A stretch of 20,187 nucleotides of DNA from NCBI GenBank assembly GCA_945827465.1, contig CALZOH010000024.1, positions 1-20,187 on the forward strand. Reading direction: 5' to 3'. Position numbers and translations under genes: made by a program. Every line of letters starts with the position of its first letter. Position 1 is the first letter of the stretch. Below the pieces are notes generated by a model. That model saw only the letters and a list, made by a program, of their open reading frames with translations. It ran no database searches and had not been told where the DNA came from. The DNA is from an uncultured Prevotellaceae bacterium (GTDB lineage Bacteria; Bacteroidota; Bacteroidia; Bacteroidales; Bacteroidaceae). Below are positions 1 to 8,604 of the stretch, one piece after another.

Positions 1-19
1 TTTCCTGTTCGCCCACATC

Positions 20-139
20 AGGGCGTATGCGATACGCCCCTACACTTTCCGGCGAAATACTTACACAAAACTGCACCATCCATTACCGTGCCCTCAATGA
101 ACAAATGGTAAATATGTAGGGGCGTATCGCATACGCCCT
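20..139 (-). repeat. 120-bp composite palindromic element, copy 1
   Basis: This is one of three related 120-bp elements in the window; read on the minus strand it aligns with the copies at 19834-19953 and 20041-20160. Each end carries a 19-bp palindrome (GGGCGTATGCGATACGCCC, arms of 8 with a 3-base centre) at 21-39 and 120-138. The outer 25 bases at the two ends (20-44 and 115-139) are perfect inverted repeats of each other. The interior shares short blocks with the other copies, such as TTTACCATTT and a TTTCGCC block. The flank at 1-19 also matches the right flank of the other copies, so the true repeated unit is longer than 120 bp. It resembles a MITE or a REP/BIME doublet; no transposase is present here. 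Confidence 0.85.
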
Positions 140-310
140 CCACGACGGCGAAAATGGCAAACAAGAGAACTGTTCAAAATGAAATTGACGTGGAAAACCT
201 TGCTCGACACCCGGGAATGATTTTCAGGTAACAGAAAAGAATGTAGCGACCTGCTACTCTCCGAAATTCAGACATTTTGAAAAGAACGGCTTCTATTTTA
301 AAAAATATTA

Positions 311-318
311 TATCTTTG
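311..318 (+). promoter_or_regulatory. Candidate Bacteroidota -7 promoter box (TATCTTTG)
   Basis: TATCTTTG followed by CA matches the Bacteroidota sigma-factor -7 consensus TAnnTTTG. It lies 30 bases before the ATG at 349. I see no good TTTG -33 box at the usual spacing, so only the -7 half is supported. Confidence 0.6.
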
Positions 319-348
319 CACCGTAAGTAACGAGAAACACTTATCGCC

Positions 349-1515
349 ATGTTCAGAAGAAGATATACAGAGATTAGCCGTAAGCGTTGGTACGATGTCA
401 TCTACCTTTCGCTGTTAGCTTTGGTGCCACGCTTTGGAAGAATGCTATTGGCACACCAGAAAGAACTGGTAGAAGGATTCTATTGGGCAACCGGAACTTT
501 CGTTCTCATGTTGAGTCTCTACTTTCTCATCAACGAACTGACCCACCGGCATCGTCAGGCTTTTGTGAGCGCAGCCGTATTGGGCAGTATGCAAGGCATC
601 ATCTATTTGGACGGAATAGATTTGAGCCAGTTGTGGAGTTACGCCCTACTCACAGGCTGTATCTATTATGGCATTCGCGCATTCCGCCGCTACGGCAGCC
701 AATGGAAAGACATGCTGGCCTGGGCTTCGCTGTTGGCCGCATCAATACTGCTCGGCGGCATTTGGCCGCTCTACAATTACGCCATGCCCTTTGCCATTGT
801 CAGCCTTATCGCCCTCCGCCCCATCATGAGATACAAGAAATGGAGTCTTCCCGTCATGTCACTCGTCACCCTCCTACTCATATCCATTCCCTTCCTGCTT
901 CACCCCGAACAGTTTGTTCCTGCCCTGCAGCACGAAATTGACGGATGGCTCAGCCAGGACGGAGTGGGCCGTTTGCTCGACCCGCTCAAGTGGTTGTTCT
1001 TCTTTTTCATCCTCAGTGAAACCGGCCTTTGGCTCATCATCGGAATGGTAGCCGTATGTTATAGCCTACGCAGTCAGCGCATCCACGGCGACCCGGCCGG
1101 ACAAATCTCGGCTTGGTGGTTGATACTGATGTGTGTCTTGCTGATGTTGCGCCCGGCCTTCGACCACGATTGGAAGATGGCCCTGCTCGTCCCCATCAGT
1201 TGCTGCATCGGTTCGTACTTCAATCTGCTCTCGCTGCCCAACCGCATCAACCGCAAAGACCGCCGCATCCTGCGCTCCTCCTTGGCAGGAACAGCATCCA
1301 TGTTTCTGATCATATCCGGAATGGCCCTGCTCGGATGGCTTTACAGCATTGCCTACGCCATTCCGTTTATCAGCATCAGCATCATCAGCGCCATAGCCAT
1401 CCTGCTACTCATATGGAAAAAATATCATAAGAAGAAACTTTCCATCCATTTCACCGAAATAAGCCTTATCATCTTCTCCATCTTACTGGCCGTTAGTCGG
1501 TGTATATCCTTATAA
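349..1515 (+). CDS. Polytopic inner-membrane protein of unknown function
   Basis: The 388-residue product is almost entirely hydrophobic, with roughly 11-13 predicted membrane segments (for example about residues 44-62, 122-137, 166-185, 213-240, 312-356 and 369-385). Short basic loops such as RRYGSQWK and RIHGDPAGQ lie between them. No catalytic motif, signal peptide or transporter signature is visible. The basic N-terminus (MFRRR) and the TATCTTTG promoter box 30 bases upstream support the ATG at 349. It sits 92 bp before a separately promoted mscS-type gene and need not share its operon. It may belong to one of the uncharacterised Bacteroidota membrane families (I considered DUF6427), but I cannot confirm this. 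I infer no function. Confidence 0.8.
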   Translation: MFRRRYTEISRKRWYDVIYLSLLALVPRFGRMLLAHQKELVEGFYWATGTFVLMLSLYFLINELTHRHRQAFVSAAVLGSMQGIIYLDGIDLSQLWSYALLTGCIYYGIRAFRRYGSQWKDMLAWASLLAASILLGGIWPLYNYAMPFAIVSLIALRPIMRYKKWSLPVMSLVTLLLISIPFLLHPEQFVPALQHEIDGWLSQDGVGRLLDPLKWLFFFFILSETGLWLIIGMVAVCYSLRSQRIHGDPAGQISAWWLILMCVLLMLRPAFDHDWKMALLVPISCCIGSYFNLLSLPNRINRKDRRILRSSLAGTASMFLIISGMALLGWLYSIAYAIPFISISIISAIAILLLIWKKYHKKKLSIHFTEISLIIFSILLAVSRCISL

Positions 1516-1572
1516 AGAAGTCGATAAACCGACAAAAAGCACTTGAGACTTACTCGTTCGGTCAAATAATCG

Positions 1573-1580
1573 TATCTTTG
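1573..1580 (+). promoter_or_regulatory. Candidate -7 promoter box (TATCTTTG) for the envelope operon
   Basis: TATCTTTG followed by CAATCC matches TAnnTTTG and lies 27 bases before the ATG at 1608. It argues that translation starts at 1608 and not at the in-frame ATG at 1500, which would precede the promoter. No clear TTTG -33 box is seen. No equivalent box appears in the 7-26 bp gaps of the following five genes, so it may drive the whole run to 9471. Confidence 0.6.
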
Positions 1581-1607
1581 CAATCCATTTTTCCGGATGA
1601 TACAAAC

Positions 1608-2537
1608 ATGAATGTTCTTTTGATTCACATCTTGCAAGCCATCAACTCCGACAGCACCCGACAAGCTGCCGACAGCCTTGGACAAGCAGCCAAAGAAATC
1701 ATCACTAACATCGCTTCGGGCGAAGGAATCAGCCGAATGGAAGTGCTCATTCAGCAGTTGCTCACCTGGAGCGTATCGATGGGAGGAAGAATTGTCGGTG
1801 CCGTCATCATCTTTACCATTGGGCGCTACTTCATCAAATTCGTCAACAAGCTATTGGTAAAAGTCCTCACCCGCGACAGCATTGAGCCCGGTGTCCGTTC
1901 ATTCCTGAAAAGCCTGATCAACACCTTGCTCATGACGCTGCTTCTCATTGCCGTCATCAACAAGCTCGGCATTGAGACCACTTCGTTTGCTGCCCTGCTG
2001 GCCAGTTTCGGTGTAGCCATCGGTATGGCGATGAGTGGCAACCTCTCAAACTTTGTAGGCGGCATGATCATTCTGCTCTTCAAGCCCTATCGGGTAGGCG
2101 ACCTCATCGAAGCCAACGGCGAAACCGGCCACGTAGTAGCCATTGAGATATTCCACACCATACTAAAAACCTACGGCGGCGTCAACGTGTATATGGCCAA
2201 CGGCAACATGAGCACAGCCGTCATCAAGAACTATAGCAAGAACAACCTGCTCAGAGTGGAATTCAAGGTCAGCGTAGAATACGGGCAAGACCTCTCGAAG
2301 GTAGAAGCCGAGCTCTACCGAATAGCCCAAACCGACGCCCGCGTACTGAAAGACCCGGCTCCCCATGTCAATCTGGAAGAGTTAGCCGCCAGCAGCGTAG
2401 ACCTGACAATGAAAGTATGGGTAAAAGATGTAGACTACTGGAGCGTCAAGTACGACATCAATCGTAACATCTATGACCGTTTCAACGAAATAGGTATCAG
2501 TTTCCCCTTCCCGCAACTCACCATTCACCAAGATTAG
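1608..2537 (+). CDS. MscS-family small-conductance mechanosensitive channel
   Basis: This 309-residue protein has the small MscS layout. A short N-terminal region leads to a membrane segment at about 57-77 and another at about 102-120. The pore-lining TM3 lies around 127-158, rich in Gly/Ala (ASFGVAIGMAMSG), followed by the family's FKPYRVGD turn at 159-165 and the beta domain and cytoplasmic vestibule. Such channels open under membrane tension to release solutes during hypo-osmotic shock. The start at 1608 is chosen because a TATCTTTG promoter box lies at 1573-1580, inside the longer reading frame that opens at 1500. It ends 26 bp before the glycosyltransferase gene and probably heads that operon. 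It is a different subtype from the larger channel at 17114-18316. Confidence 0.92.
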   Translation: MNVLLIHILQAINSDSTRQAADSLGQAAKEIITNIASGEGISRMEVLIQQLLTWSVSMGGRIVGAVIIFTIGRYFIKFVNKLLVKVLTRDSIEPGVRSFLKSLINTLLMTLLLIAVINKLGIETTSFAALLASFGVAIGMAMSGNLSNFVGGMIILLFKPYRVGDLIEANGETGHVVAIEIFHTILKTYGGVNVYMANGNMSTAVIKNYSKNNLLRVEFKVSVEYGQDLSKVEAELYRIAQTDARVLKDPAPHVNLEELAASSVDLTMKVWVKDVDYWSVKYDINRNIYDRFNEIGISFPFPQLTIHQD

Positions 2538-2563
2538 CACACCTCAAAAACAACAACTACATA

Positions 2564-3610
2564 ATGGCGCATATCTTAGCAATCAGGTTCTCAGCATTGG
2601 GCGACATAGCCATGACCGTGCCCATACTCTATTCCTTTGCCATGCGCTATCCCGAGCACGAAGTTACCCTGCTCAGCCGCCCGATGGCCGCTCCCCTCTT
2701 CGAGCACCTACCCGCCAACATACACTTCAAAGGAGTCAACCTCAAAAACTACGAAGGCATCACGGGACTCTACCGACTCTCGCGTGAACTGCAAGAAGAG
2801 CACTTCGACGCTGTAGCCGACCTGCACGATGTTGTTCGTACCATTGTACTGCGCCACATCTTCAGTCGCCGCCAAATCCCCACCTCCTACATCGACAAGG
2901 GACGATATGAGAAGCGCAAGTTGACTCGTTCCCATCACAAAGAACTCTATCAGCTCACGCCCTCACCCGAGCGTTACGCCCTGGTATTTGCAGAGCTGGG
3001 TTATCCCTTCCCCATCCATTTCACCTCGCTCTTTCCACCCGAAGGAGCCGACATCAGCCCGATTGCCGACATTGTCGGAGAACGTCAGGAAGGCGAACAA
3101 TGGATTGGCATAGCCCCCTTCGCAGCCCACAAAGGCAAGATCTACCCGCTCAGCCAGATGGAGCGCGTCATTGCACTGCTCAGCCAGAACGACAAGAACC
3201 GCATTTTCCTATTCGGTGCCGGAGAAAAAGAAAAGAACTGGTGCGAAAAATGGGACAAAACCTACCCGCATGTAACCTCACTCGTAGGCCGGATGAAAAT
3301 GAATCGCGAACTGGCACTCATGAGTCATCTCGACACCATGCTCAGCATGGACTCAGCCAACATGCACCTCGCCTCCCTGGCAGGCACGCCGGTAGTATCC
3401 ATCTGGGGAGCCACCCATCCCTTTGCCGGGTTCACCGGCATTCAAACCGCCAAGAGCAAGACGCTGCAAGTTGAACTTCCATGCCGTCCCTGCTCCATCT
3501 TTGGTAACAAGAAGTGCCGCAAGGGTGATTACGAATGCCTTTGGAGCATCACTCCGCAAGAAATCGTAGCGGCCATCGAAGACATCTGTCAAAACCACCA
3601 CAAAAATTGA
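2564..3610 (+). CDS. Family 9 glycosyltransferase (heptosyltransferase-like), LPS core
   Basis: The 348-residue protein opens with the GT9 N-terminal signature (ILAIRFSALGDIAMTVP, residues 4-20) and has the C-terminal nucleotide-sugar-binding block DSANMHLASLAGTP at 263-276 followed by GATHP at 282-286. GT9 enzymes of the WaaC/WaaF/WaaQ type transfer heptose or a related sugar to the lipopolysaccharide inner core at the cytoplasmic face of the inner membrane. Four cysteines cluster near the C-terminus (C307, C310, C318, C325), a pattern I recall in related heptosyltransferases. The gene is 26 bp after mscS and 7 bp before the acyltransferase, so co-transcription is likely. The exact sugar donor cannot be read from the sequence, so no waa symbol is given. 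Confidence 0.92.
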   Translation: MAHILAIRFSALGDIAMTVPILYSFAMRYPEHEVTLLSRPMAAPLFEHLPANIHFKGVNLKNYEGITGLYRLSRELQEEHFDAVADLHDVVRTIVLRHIFSRRQIPTSYIDKGRYEKRKLTRSHHKELYQLTPSPERYALVFAELGYPFPIHFTSLFPPEGADISPIADIVGERQEGEQWIGIAPFAAHKGKIYPLSQMERVIALLSQNDKNRIFLFGAGEKEKNWCEKWDKTYPHVTSLVGRMKMNRELALMSHLDTMLSMDSANMHLASLAGTPVVSIWGATHPFAGFTGIQTAKSKTLQVELPCRPCSIFGNKKCRKGDYECLWSITPQEIVAAIEDICQNHHKN

Positions 3611-3617
3611 AGTACAC

Positions 3618-4523
3618 ATGAAAGCATTCATCAATAAGTTGCAATTCTACCTGCTCTATGGCATTGTGTTCATCTGTTCGCTGCAACCCATGTGGCTTCA
3701 TTACATCTACTCCGACATTCTCTACTTCATCATTCGCTACATAGTAGGTTATAGGAAGCGCATCGTCCGCAAAAATCTTCGCAGCTCCTTCCCTGAAAAG
3801 ACCGACCGCGAGCGCAAGGAGATTGAAAAGCGTTTCTACGCATTCTTCTGCGACTATATCGTAGAAAACATTAAACTACTCACCATGCGCAAGAAGAACA
3901 TCATGAAGCGCATGACCTTTGAAGGGCTCGAAGAAATTGACAAATCATTCCGCGAGCACGACCTCGTATTTATCTACCTTGGCCACTACTGTAACTGGGA
4001 ATATGTCGCATCGCTGCAATGGTGGGTGCCCAAAGAGATACACTGCGCCCAACTCTACAGCAACCTCAAGAGTTATGCCTTCGACCAGCTCTTCCTGAAA
4101 ATACGCAGTCGCTACGGTGGAGACAACATCAAGAAGAACGAATCGATTCGTCATATCGTCACTTATAAGGAGCACCACGAGAAAGCCATCATCGGATTCA
4201 TCTCCGACCAAACTCCCCGCTGGATCAACATCCACAAGTGGCTCAACTTTCTGCACCAAGACACTCCCGTATTCACCGGCACCGAGCGCATTGCCAAGAA
4301 GGTGAATGCCGCCGTATATTACGGAGAAATGACCCGCACCCGCCGCGGGTACTATCACTGCACGTTTAAGCTCATGACCAACGATGCCTGCAGCACGAAA
4401 GACGAAGAGCTCACTACCCAATACATGCACTTGCTGGAAGAGAACATCCAACGGGAACCGGCCTACTGGCTTTGGACGCACAACCGATGGAAACGCCAAC
4501 GACAACAGAAACCCGAAGAATAA
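3618..4523 (+). CDS. LpxL/HtrB-like lipid A acyltransferase family protein
   Basis: The 301-residue protein matches the lysophospholipid / Kdo2-lipid A acyltransferase family in length and layout. A hydrophobic N-terminal anchor lies at about 8-45. The catalytic H-x4-E motif is H123-YCNW-E128. The DQTPRW-type segment near 197-202 and a C-terminal WLWTHNRWK stretch are also typical. Members transfer a secondary acyl chain from acyl-ACP to lipid A at the inner membrane. The start lies only 7 bp after the glycosyltransferase stop, and a WaaP-like kinase follows after 12 bp, which fits a lipid A / LPS-core operon. Acyl chain and acylation position cannot be assigned from sequence alone. An ornithine- or phospholipid acyltransferase role is a less likely alternative. 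Confidence 0.9.
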   Translation: MKAFINKLQFYLLYGIVFICSLQPMWLHYIYSDILYFIIRYIVGYRKRIVRKNLRSSFPEKTDRERKEIEKRFYAFFCDYIVENIKLLTMRKKNIMKRMTFEGLEEIDKSFREHDLVFIYLGHYCNWEYVASLQWWVPKEIHCAQLYSNLKSYAFDQLFLKIRSRYGGDNIKKNESIRHIVTYKEHHEKAIIGFISDQTPRWINIHKWLNFLHQDTPVFTGTERIAKKVNAAVYYGEMTRTRRGYYHCTFKLMTNDACSTKDEELTTQYMHLLEENIQREPAYWLWTHNRWKRQRQQKPEE

Positions 4524-4535
4524 ACCAACCGCGTT

Positions 4536-5285
4536 ATGAGTAACCTTCTTCTTCTCTCTCCCCGCTACCGCAACAGACAGTCTGACATAGAGCGCATCCT
4601 TGCCGGTTTTGAAGCCGGCAAGGATGTGATTCATGCCGGCAGGAACTGCATCAAGCGTTTTGAGACTTCAAGCGGAGCGTGGAATGTGAAGCGTTACCAT
4701 CGGCCGTCGCTCTTTAACCGCTTTGTCTACACCTTCGTGCGCAAGCCCAAAGGGCGCCGTGCGTTTGAATATCCCGAACGCGTCTTGGCAGCCGGATTCG
4801 AGACTCCGGCTCCGGTGGCCTACGCAGAGGAGCGTCGCGGCGGACTCATTGACTATAGTTACTTCATCAGCGAGCAATGCCCCTACCGCAGACGATTCTA
4901 CGAATTCGGAGACGCCCGCGTCAGCGATCATGAGGAAGTGCTTCGGGCCTTCGCCCGCTTCACGGCAGGACTGCACGAAGCCGGCATTTACCACCGCGAC
5001 TATTCACCGGGTAACATTCTCTTCGACCAACTGGACGGTGAGTGGCACTTCTCCATTGTCGACATCAATCGCATGGAGTTCGGTCCTGTCAGCATCGCCA
5101 AAGGCTGCAGCAACTTTGCCCGCCTGTGGGGACAGCCCGAATTTTTCCGCTTCCTGGCGCACGAATATGCAAAGGCTCGCGGAGCTGACGCCCAGCAATG
5201 CGAACAATGGGTGATGACGGCACGCAACCGTTTCTGGAAGCCGCGCCAAAAAAACTTCAATCTGCCTTATCAACTCAATTTTTAA
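4536..5285 (+). CDS. Lipopolysaccharide kinase family (Kdo/WaaP-like) protein
   Basis: The 249-residue protein has the protein-kinase-like fold of the WaaP/KdkA family. A probable ATP-binding lysine lies at K52 (WNVKRY). The catalytic loop is H153-R-D155 with SPGN160 (HRDYSPGNIL). The metal-binding aspartate is D176 in VDINR, where ordinary kinases have DFG; DxxR variants are usual in this family. Family members phosphorylate Kdo or heptose in the LPS inner core in the cytoplasm. Because its neighbours are a heptosyltransferase-like enzyme and a lipid A acyltransferase, a Kdo or core-sugar kinase is the best inference; the acceptor is unknown. It is 12 bp after the acyltransferase and 20 bp before the tricorn gene. 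Confidence 0.88.
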   Translation: MSNLLLLSPRYRNRQSDIERILAGFEAGKDVIHAGRNCIKRFETSSGAWNVKRYHRPSLFNRFVYTFVRKPKGRRAFEYPERVLAAGFETPAPVAYAEERRGGLIDYSYFISEQCPYRRRFYEFGDARVSDHEEVLRAFARFTAGLHEAGIYHRDYSPGNILFDQLDGEWHFSIVDINRMEFGPVSIAKGCSNFARLWGQPEFFRFLAHEYAKARGADAQQCEQWVMTARNRFWKPRQKNFNLPYQLNF

Positions 5286-5305
5286 ATACACCTATTCATT
5301 TTATC

Positions 5306-8300
5306 ATGAGAAAATATTTATTCATCTTGTGCACCATTCTGTGCATCCCGGCTATGGCCAACGAGGGTGTCACCTGGTTTCGTTCATGCGCCATCTCACC
5401 CGACGGAAGCACCATCGTGTTTACCTACAAGGGAGACCTTTTCACGGTATCTTCACAGGGCGGTCAAGCCACCCGCCTCACGTCCAACACGGCTTACGAC
5501 GGCTATCCCCATTGGTCGCCCGACGGAAAGACCATTGCTTTCTCGTCGGATCGCTGCGGAGGATTTGACGTCTTTACCATCTCCAAGAACGGAGGTACGC
5601 CCAAACGCCTGACCACTCATTCGGCCAACGAGACAGTTGAAGGATTTCTCGACAACCAGCACGTGCTCTATACGTCGAGCTACGGACCTACCGCTACCGA
5701 CATCTATTTTCCGGGAGCCTTCTCGCAGGTCTACAGCGTCGACACCGAGGGACATCGCCCGCAACTTTTCTCGGTGGTGGCTATGGAAAAGATTTCCATC
5801 AACAAGCAGGGAGAATTGCTTTATCAGAACGTAAAAGGCTACGAAGACGAATGGCGCAAGCACCATCGCTCGCCCGTCACCCGCGACCTCTACCTCACGC
5901 AAGCCAACCCGAAGAACCGCACCTTCAAACAGATTACTACCGACAACTGCGAGTTCCGCAACCCGGTTTGGGCTCCCGACGGCAAGGCCTACTATTATCT
6001 GAGCGAGGAGAACGGCAACATGAACATCTTCAAAGCTGCCGCCCCGGGCGAAAAGGGAAAGCAAGTCACCAAGTTCAAGGACCACCCGGTGCGCTACCTG
6101 AGCGTTGCCAACAACGGCACACTCTGCTTCTCGCAGGACGGTGTGCTCTACACCATGAGCGAAGGCGGACAGCCCAAGAAGGTCAACATCGACATTGTGA
6201 TGGACAATGATGAATACCACCATCAGCCCCGCACGGTTTCAAGCGGCGCCAGCTTCTTCGACGTATCGAAGGACGAAAAGGAAATTGCTTTCATCGTTGA
6301 AGGCGACCTCTACACCAAGACCATGGACTACGCCACCACCAAGCGCCTCACCACTACTCCCGGCGCTGAGCGTCATCCCAGCATCAGCCCCGACGGACGT
6401 ACCATTGTTTACGCTTCCGAAAGAGACGGCTCGTGGAATATCTATGCCATGAAGCTCCAGAACAAGCAGGACAAGAATTTTACTTACGCCACCGACGTCA
6501 AGGAAGAGCCGCTCATCACCGGCAAAGAGCCTTACTTCCTGCCCAAATATTCGCCCGACGGCAAGAAGATTGCCTTCTTGGCCAACCGCACCGAGATTCG
6601 CGTTTACGACGTGAAGAGCAAGAAGATTGACGTGGTACTGCCCGCCAAATATAATTTCTCTTACGCCGACGGCGACATGGACTTCAGCTGGTCGCCCGAC
6701 AGCCGCTGGATTCTGACGTCTTACATCGGCGGCGGCCGCTGGAACAATGACGACATTGCTGCCGTAAGCATCGACGGTAAGCAAATCATCAACCTCACCC
6801 AAAGCGGATATAGCGACAAGCAGCCCCAATGGGCCCTGGGCGGAAAGGCCATCATCTGGGCTTCCGACCGCGCAGGCTATCGCAGTCACGGAAGCTGGGG
6901 AGCTGAAGATGACGTCTACATCATGTATTTGGACAAGGAAGCCTACGAACTTTCCAAGCTCAACAAGGAAGACCGCGCCCTCTATCAGGAACGCATGAAG
7001 GCGGCCAAGGACTCTACCGAGCAGAAGGACAAAAAAGACAAGAAAGATAAGAAAGACGGTAAGGACGGTAAGGATAACAAGGACAACAAGGGAAAAGACG
7101 AAAAGGCTGAGAAGAAAGACAGCACCACGGCTCCCCTGAAATTGGTGTTCGAAGGTTGCGACAAGCGCGTGCGACGCCTTACCATCAACTCTTCTCACCT
7201 GGGCGGCATGTATCTCACTCCCGACGGCAAGAAGCTCTACTACCTGGCCAGCTTTGAGGGCGGATACGACTTGTGGCTGCACGACTTGGAAGAGAACTCC
7301 ACACGCATCGTCAGCAAGGGACTGAGCGCAAGCTCTTTCATCCCCGACAAGAAGGGTGAGAACCTCTACCTCTGCAACGGCAGTCTGCGCAAGCTTACGC
7401 TCTCGAATGCCAGCATCAAGAACCTGCCCTTCTCGGCCGAAGTGGTTTCGCAAGCTGAGGAAAGCCGCAAGAGCATCTACGAGCACTGCGTGAACCAAAT
7501 CAGGGAGCGCTTCTGCGATGTCAATTATCACGGCATCGACTTCATTGCTCTGTCTGACCACTACCGCCGCTTCCTTCCCGAGATTGACAATAACCGCGAC
7601 TTGGGCGAAATGGTTAGCGAACTACTCGGCGAGCTCAACTGCTCACACACCGGTCTGCGCTACCGTCCGTCGTACGGTCATCCGGCAACAGCTGAACTGG
7701 GCGCCATCTTCGACCAGAATTACGAAGGCGACGGCCTGCTTATCCGCGAAGTGATTAAAGACGGTCCGATGGACCTGCCGGAAGGCAACATCAAGGCCGG
7801 CATGATTGTCAAGAGCATCGACCACCAGCCCATTGCCAAAGGGCAGGACTACTTCCCACTTCTGGCCGGAAAGGCCGGAAAGTGGCTGCTGCTCACGCTC
7901 ACCGACGAGAATGGAAAGAACCAGCAGGAGGTGTTTGTCAAGGCCACCAGCCGCGGCACGCTCTTCGATCTGCTTTACGAGCGCTGGGTGGAACGCAACA
8001 TTCAGTTCACCAAGGAATATTCTAAGGGTCAGATCGGCTACGTACACGTGAAGGCCATGAACAGCCAGAGTTTCCGCAAGGTCTTCTCTGACGTGCTGGG
8101 CAAAAACCGCGAGTGTAAGGCGCTCATCGTCGACGAACGCCACAACGGCGGCGGCTGGCTCCACGCCGACCTGGGCATTCTGCTGAGCGGAAAACAGTTC
8201 CAGAACTACAATTCACGCGGTCAAGACCTCGGTCCCGATCCCTTCAACCGCTGGAACCGCCCGTCGTGCGTCTTGATTTGTGAGAACTGCTACTCCAACG

Positions 8301-8578
8301 CTCATGGATTCCCCGCCATGTACAAGGCCCTGAACTTGGGCAAGCTGGTGGGTGCTCCCATTGCCGGAACGATGACCGCCGTTTGGTGGGAGAACGTAGG
8401 CGGCAACCTGACCATCGGTCTGCCTCAGGTCAACTGCCTTGACATGAACGGTAAGCCGCTCGAGAACCAGCAACTCGACCCCGACGTGGAAGTGTATATC
8501 ACACCGGAGCAAATGATGAGCGGCGACGACGAACAGCTGAAGCGCGCCATCGACCTCATGCTTGAAACTGTCAAGTAA
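5306..8578 (+). CDS. Tricorn protease homolog, exported S41-family serine peptidase
   Basis: The 1090-residue protein has a signal peptide (likely cleavage after AMA, residue 18). An N-terminal propeller of PD40-type repeats follows (SPDGSTIVF, WSPDGKTIAF), then a second propeller to about residue 560. A lysine/aspartate-rich linker lies at about 573-605, then the core domain, a PDZ-like domain at about 795-870 and the C-terminal S41 catalytic domain. The expected catalytic set is visible: S780-H781 (NCSHTG), nucleophile S997 (CYSNAHGF) and E1053 (LENQQLDPD). Spacings of 216 and 56 residues agree with the archaeal tricorn His-Ser-Glu spacings. The residue after the nucleophile is Asn, not the usual Asp. 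The protein probably degrades peptides in the periplasm. The ATG at 5306 starts the signal peptide, so I prefer it to the in-frame ATG at 5198 inside the kinase gene. Confidence 0.93.
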   Translation: MRKYLFILCTILCIPAMANEGVTWFRSCAISPDGSTIVFTYKGDLFTVSSQGGQATRLTSNTAYDGYPHWSPDGKTIAFSSDRCGGFDVFTISKNGGTPKRLTTHSANETVEGFLDNQHVLYTSSYGPTATDIYFPGAFSQVYSVDTEGHRPQLFSVVAMEKISINKQGELLYQNVKGYEDEWRKHHRSPVTRDLYLTQANPKNRTFKQITTDNCEFRNPVWAPDGKAYYYLSEENGNMNIFKAAAPGEKGKQVTKFKDHPVRYLSVANNGTLCFSQDGVLYTMSEGGQPKKVNIDIVMDNDEYHHQPRTVSSGASFFDVSKDEKEIAFIVEGDLYTKTMDYATTKRLTTTPGAERHPSISPDGRTIVYASERDGSWNIYAMKLQNKQDKNFTYATDVKEEPLITGKEPYFLPKYSPDGKKIAFLANRTEIRVYDVKSKKIDVVLPAKYNFSYADGDMDFSWSPDSRWILTSYIGGGRWNNDDIAAVSIDGKQIINLTQSGYSDKQPQWALGGKAIIWASDRAGYRSHGSWGAEDDVYIMYLDKEAYELSKLNKEDRALYQERMKAAKDSTEQKDKKDKKDKKDGKDGKDNKDNKGKDEKAEKKDSTTAPLKLVFEGCDKRVRRLTINSSHLGGMYLTPDGKKLYYLASFEGGYDLWLHDLEENSTRIVSKGLSASSFIPDKKGENLYLCNGSLRKLTLSNASIKNLPFSAEVVSQAEESRKSIYEHCVNQIRERFCDVNYHGIDFIALSDHYRRFLPEIDNNRDLGEMVSELLGELNCSHTGLRYRPSYGHPATAELGAIFDQNYEGDGLLIREVIKDGPMDLPEGNIKAGMIVKSIDHQPIAKGQDYFPLLAGKAGKWLLLTLTDENGKNQQEVFVKATSRGTLFDLLYERWVERNIQFTKEYSKGQIGYVHVKAMNSQSFRKVFSDVLGKNRECKALIVDERHNGGGWLHADLGILLSGKQFQNYNSRGQDLGPDPFNRWNRPSCVLICENCYSNAHGFPAMYKALNLGKLVGAPIAGTMTAVWWENVGGNLTIGLPQVNCLDMNGKPLENQQLDPDVEVYITPEQMMSGDDEQLKRAIDLMLETVK

Positions 8579-8604
8579 ATACAATCACTCAATTATACAT
8601 CACC

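Noticed and set aside
3945..4634. 229-codon antisense frame spanning the acyltransferase-kinase junction
   Set aside because: It overlaps two well-supported genes on the other strand and shows no family motif; a codon-bias shadow.
6239..7561. 440-codon open frame antisense to the tricorn gene
   Set aside because: It is rich in Val, Ala and Leu, as expected from the complement of a gene with strong codon bias, has no recognisable motif, and the sense strand carries a complete protease domain set.
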